This document shows, in pieces, positions 3,951 through 6,646 of a stretch of 6,646 bases of DNA (position 1 is its first letter; each line of letters opens with the position of its first letter). The DNA lies in assembly GCA_017526725.1 (NCBI GenBank), contig JAFXRA010000124.1, positions 1 to 6,646 on the forward strand, in the 5' to 3' direction. A program made the translations under genes and the position numbers. The stretch comes from Candidatus Rifleibacteriota bacterium. Its GTDB lineage: Bacteria > Riflebacteria > Ozemobacteria > Ozemobacterales > Ozemobacteraceae. The notes under the pieces are model-generated. The model was not told the DNA's origin. It saw only the letters and a list, made by a program, of their open reading frames with translations, and did not search any database.

Positions 3951-5189
3951 TTAGAAGAAGCTGATTACGTCTTTGAAGGTTACATAAATCATTAGGAGAA
4001 TCAAACAAATCATTCCGGCGAAATGAATGCTTTCTTCAACCTTAGAATTAACAACAAGTTTGGTCTTGAAAATCTTATTGATAACAAAAAATACTGCATC
4101 AAGAAGAACGAAAACTATTCTTCCGCCATCTAATACTGGCAAAGGCAGAAGGTTTAGCAAACCAATATTTACTGAAAGCAACGCTGTCAAGTAGAAAAGA
4201 TCTGTCCAACCTTTTGAAGACTGATCTTTAATCATCTTCATAATCTTTACAGGACCAGCAACATCTGCTTTAGTCTGACCAGTTATCATTCTGTAAAGGC
4301 CGTCTATAGTCTGAGCAATAATGTTTATGGCATCTTCACAGCCACGGGCAACAGCAGTTCCAAAAGGAAGCTTGGTATAATCATAGTTATTAGGAGCAAG
4401 GCCAATACCAATCTTTGCAGAACCCATTGAACCTTCTGGAATAACCTTAATATCAAGTTTTTCTTCATCGTGAGTCTGATAAGAATTATCGCTGTAAGAG
4501 ATATTGTCTCTCATAATTCCGCCAGCAGATGCGTCTTTATTAATGGGGTGATTGCGGATAATATTAAGAGTTATTTCTTTACCCGGATTATTGTTTATCA
4601 GAGCCATACCGCGGCTCCAATCCTTCAATTCTTCACCGTTAATAGCATAAATAATATCGCCGTTACGAACACCAGCCTGATATGCCACTTTATCTCTAGG
4701 AGCTTCCAAAACAAGAATATTACTAATTGGGCCACCAGCGAAAATATAAATTAAAGCCAGCAGAATCATAGCCCAAACAAGATTCATTGTAGCGCCGGCC
4801 GCCAAAACTATTACTTTGGCCCACCATGGTCTGCTTAAATAGCTTTTTGGGTGGTCAGCAGGAACTTTTGGAAGGTCGGGATCTTCTTCTTCCTTTTCCT
4901 TCTTGGCTTCCTCTGAGTTTTCTTCACCTTCTTTAGCTTCTTCTTCTACGTTATCCATGCCGGCCAATCTGACAAATCCACCTAATGGCAAAGGACGCAA
5001 AGAATAGAGAGTTTCGCCGAATCTCTTTTTCCATATTCTTTCACCAAATCCGATGGCAAATTCCAAAACCCAGACACCGGACATCTTAGCTGTGATATAG
5101 TGCCCGAATTCGTGAATCATAGCAATGCTTATAAGAACAAAACATATAGCGAATATGGTTTTTACAGCGACCCAAAGAAAAGCTAACAT
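3951..5189 (-). CDS. rseP: RIP metalloprotease RseP (site-2 protease family, M50)
   Basis: This is a 412-residue intramembrane zinc protease. In RseP-type enzymes it cuts membrane-spanning regulators such as anti-sigma factors and clears signal peptides. The zinc-binding HEFGH is at residues 26-30 in the first membrane helix, and the third ligand is in LNLLPLPVLDGG (345-356, Asp354). A PDZ domain lies about 155-250 (AGVRNGDIIYAINGEEL). GGFVRLAG (70-77) and AAGATMNLVWAM (130-141) match the family blocks. A final membrane helix is near 388-405. Unusual are a very acidic, lysine-rich linker at 81-106 (EEEAKEGEENSEEAKKEK...) between the first helix region and the second, and a Ser/Asp-rich insertion near 214-243 in the PDZ region. 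GAAAGG (5199-5204) lies 9 bases before the ATG. It starts 18 bases after cdsA; dxr is not between them. The substrate is unknown; no sigma or anti-sigma gene is in view. Confidence 0.96.
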   Translation of the reverse strand: MLAFLWVAVKTIFAICFVLISIAMIHEFGHYITAKMSGVWVLEFAIGFGERIWKKRFGETLYSLRPLPLGGFVRLAGMDNVEEEAKEGEENSEEAKKEKEEEDPDLPKVPADHPKSYLSRPWWAKVIVLAAGATMNLVWAMILLALIYIFAGGPISNILVLEAPRDKVAYQAGVRNGDIIYAINGEELKDWSRGMALINNNPGKEITLNIIRNHPINKDASAGGIMRDNISYSDNSYQTHDEEKLDIKVIPEGSMGSAKIGIGLAPNNYDYTKLPFGTAVARGCEDAINIIAQTIDGLYRMITGQTKADVAGPVKIMKMIKDQSSKGWTDLFYLTALLSVNIGLLNLLPLPVLDGGRIVFVLLDAVFFVINKIFKTKLVVNSKVEESIHFAGMICLILLMIYVTFKDVISFF

Positions 5190-5207
5190 TTTAAAAGACC
5201 TTTCAAC

Positions 5208-5990
5208 TTATAACGTATATATAAAATAGCACAACGGACCAAGGAAAAGAACAGAGTCTATACGGTCTAATATCCCGCCATGTGCTCCGAGAAGCGAACT
5301 AGAATCCTTAGTATCAGATTCTCTTTTAATTACAGATTCAAAAAGGTCAGCAATCTGACCTATTGTTGCGATAAATACTGCTGCAATTATTGTCTGAGGC
5401 ATTGGAAGAGTCGCCCAGCCAAAATGTGATGCAGAGTATAAAAATGCTACAGAACAGATAAAACCGCCTACAGCACCAGCTATTGTCTTATTTGGGCTGA
5501 TATTCGGTGCCAACTTCGGACCTCTTATACTCATTCCAAAAATATAAGCACCTATATCTAGAGCCCAGACAGAAGCTAAAATCAAAAACAACGCCATTCC
5601 GCCGATTTTCAAAGAAAGCAGATAAAAACAACTTAAACAGAATGGCAAATAAAATAAACTAAATACTACATGACAGAAATACTTTATTCCGTCACCTTTA
5701 AGGCCTCTGAAAACAGTAAACATCATAGCTAAGACTACACAACCAGTTAAACAGGCAAATAAAATACGTTCGCCCCAAAATGCACCAGTTAATATTGCGA
5801 TTGAAGAAATCCATTCCAAAATAGGCTTTCTTTTGCCTTTTTCCAGCATAGAGCAGAGTTCATACTGCCCTAAAACTGCAATTACAGCAAAAAACAGCAG
5901 TTTTATATAATTATCAGCCTTAACCAGCAGCCAGTATACCGCTGGAATGCCGATAAGAATAACTGGAAGTCTCGCTAATAGTTTTTTCAT
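5208..5990 (-). CDS. cdsA: Phosphatidate cytidylyltransferase CdsA
   Basis: This 260-residue integral membrane enzyme makes CDP-diacylglycerol from phosphatidic acid and CTP, the branch point of phospholipid synthesis. The full family signature is present at residues 219-245: S-x-I-K-R at 219-223, K-D at 228-229, H-G-G at 237-239 and D-R-I-D at 242-245, in the exact PROSITE spacing. The upstream conserved block is also present: WALDIGAYIFG (142-152, with Asp145) and SPNKTIAG (165-172). About seven hydrophobic segments run through the protein. Its ATG overlaps the uppS stop by 4 bases (ATGA), and no clear ribosome binding site precedes it, so translational coupling to uppS is likely. It is followed by rseP with an 18-base gap. 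Length is normal for the compact form of the family. Confidence is very high. Confidence 0.97.
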   Translation of the reverse strand: MKKLLARLPVILIGIPAVYWLLVKADNYIKLLFFAVIAVLGQYELCSMLEKGKRKPILEWISSIAILTGAFWGERILFACLTGCVVLAMMFTVFRGLKGDGIKYFCHVVFSLFYLPFCLSCFYLLSLKIGGMALFLILASVWALDIGAYIFGMSIRGPKLAPNISPNKTIAGAVGGFICSVAFLYSASHFGWATLPMPQTIIAAVFIATIGQIADLFESVIKRESDTKDSSSLLGAHGGILDRIDSVLFLGPLCYFIYTL

Positions 5991-6646
5991 TCTTGAACTT
6001 GTTCACTAGTCATACCAAAGCGTCTTTCACGGTTTTGATATGCCAAAATTGCCTTTACCATTTCAACAGAGTCAAATTCAGGCCATAATGCCGGTGTAAA
6101 ATATAATTCCGAATAAGCACCTCTCCAAATATGAAAATTACTAGTCCTCATTTCACCACTGGTTCTAACCATTAAATCAACATCAGGCAGGATATCTGCA
6201 CAATAAAGATTATTGCTTATCAATTCTTCTGTTATATCTTCTGGTTTATAACCCTTTGCGATAATAGATTTTACAGCATCAACAATTTCTGCCCTGCCGC
6301 CGTAATTAATGCAAACCGTTAAAACAAGGCCTGTATTATCTTTTAAAGAAGCAACAATACGGTCTAGTTCTTCCATAACCTTTGGCGGCATAGTTTCGCG
6401 ACGTCCGCAGAATTCAAATCTGACGTTTTCTGCATCCAGACCATCGCGTTCTTTAATTATATAAGTTGAGAAAAGACGCATCAGAGTAGAAACTTCCAAA
6501 CTAGGTCTAAGCCAGTTTTCTATAGAAAAAGCATAAAGACTTAAGTGTTTAACCCCGATATCGTTGCAGAATCTAACGATATTCTTAACTCTTCTGGCAC
6601 CTTCATGATGCCCGAAAACCCTGGGCTGGCCCATCTTTTTAGCCCA
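5987..6646 (-). CDS. uppS: Undecaprenyl pyrophosphate synthase UppS (5' end beyond window)
   Basis: This cis-prenyltransferase condenses isopentenyl diphosphate units onto farnesyl diphosphate to make the C55 carrier lipid for peptidoglycan and surface polysaccharides. The frame stays open to the window edge: the last bases encode WAKK directly before MGQPRVFGHHEGA, matching the family 'DGNGRWAKKRG...R..GH..G' start. The ATG at 6634 is therefore internal. About 25-30 residues including the catalytic Asp lie outside. Visible landmarks in the 219-residue fragment are LSLYAFSIENWLRP (near 36-47), INYGG (about 113-117), VRTSGEMRTSNF (160-171, with both diphosphate-binding arginines and the serine), YSELYF and LWPEF, and the final RERRFG. 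All conserved positions I can check are kept. It is the first visible gene of the envelope operon and overlaps cdsA by 4 bases. Its promoter is not in the window. Confidence 0.96.
   Translation of the reverse strand, partial: WAKKMGQPRVFGHHEGARRVKNIVRFCNDIGVKHLSLYAFSIENWLRPSLEVSTLMRLFSTYIIKERDGLDAENVRFEFCGRRETMPPKVMEELDRIVASLKDNTGLVLTVCINYGGRAEIVDAVKSIIAKGYKPEDITEELISNNLYCADILPDVDLMVRTSGEMRTSNFHIWRGAYSELYFTPALWPEFDSVEMVKAILAYQNRERRFGMTSEQVQE

Noticed and set aside
4470..4754. 94-codon plus-strand ORF opposite rseP
   Set aside because: It is the antisense of the RseP PDZ region, which is well conserved; there is no ribosome binding site and no family pattern.
5987..6634. uppS starting at the ATG at 6634
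   Set aside because: The frame is open to the window edge and the preceding WAKK belongs to the conserved UppS N-terminus, so the true start is outside.

Overview
The window is bacterial, AT-rich DNA that falls into two parts. The right half (about 3330-6646) is a conserved housekeeping operon on the minus strand: uppS (truncated by the window edge), cdsA, rseP, and a small membrane-anchored WHy/LEA14-type protein. The genes overlap or are 18-24 bases apart. UppS makes the undecaprenyl carrier lipid for cell-wall synthesis, CdsA makes CDP-diacylglycerol for phospholipids, and RseP is an intramembrane site-2 protease. Together they form an envelope-biogenesis cluster. The dxr gene that often lies between cdsA and rseP is absent here. 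No rRNA or marker gene lets me name the organism. The low GC, GAAAGG/AAGGA-type ribosome binding sites and an EPS-associated MarR regulator fit a Gram-negative-type anaerobe, for instance of the PVC/Lentisphaerota or Elusimicrobiota kind, but this is only a guess.

The left half (1-3300) looks accessory. From the left it holds: the C-terminal part of an AAA_14/DUF4143 ATPase (+); a convergent EPS-associated MarR-type regulator (-); a 341-base gene-free stretch packed with consecutive perfect inverted repeats and ending in a strong intrinsic terminator (possible small RNA); a small XRE/Cro repressor (+); a BrnT-like toxin and CopG/ribbon-helix-helix antitoxin pair (+); and a small ORF with one membrane segment, preceded by a long palindrome and ended by a clean terminator.

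The most unusual content is non-coding. The toxin-antitoxin pair has a near-consensus promoter (TTTACA, 17 bases, TATAAT) whose predicted start site falls on the toxin ATG, so the transcript is probably leaderless. The promoter is overlapped by a 9+9 bp perfect palindrome that is a natural autoregulatory operator. The pair is bracketed by two copies of a short direct repeat, each starting on the stop codon of a gene (the XRE gene and the antitoxin gene). Each copy runs into tandem heptamer repeats: GAGAGTT after the first; TAGAGC-type, GTGGTTT and GAGATGA after the second. This suggests a gene-plus-repeat modular unit in an unstable, slippage-prone region.

The two halves converge at about 3285-3330, where the + strand terminator separates the accessory segment from the end of the envelope operon.
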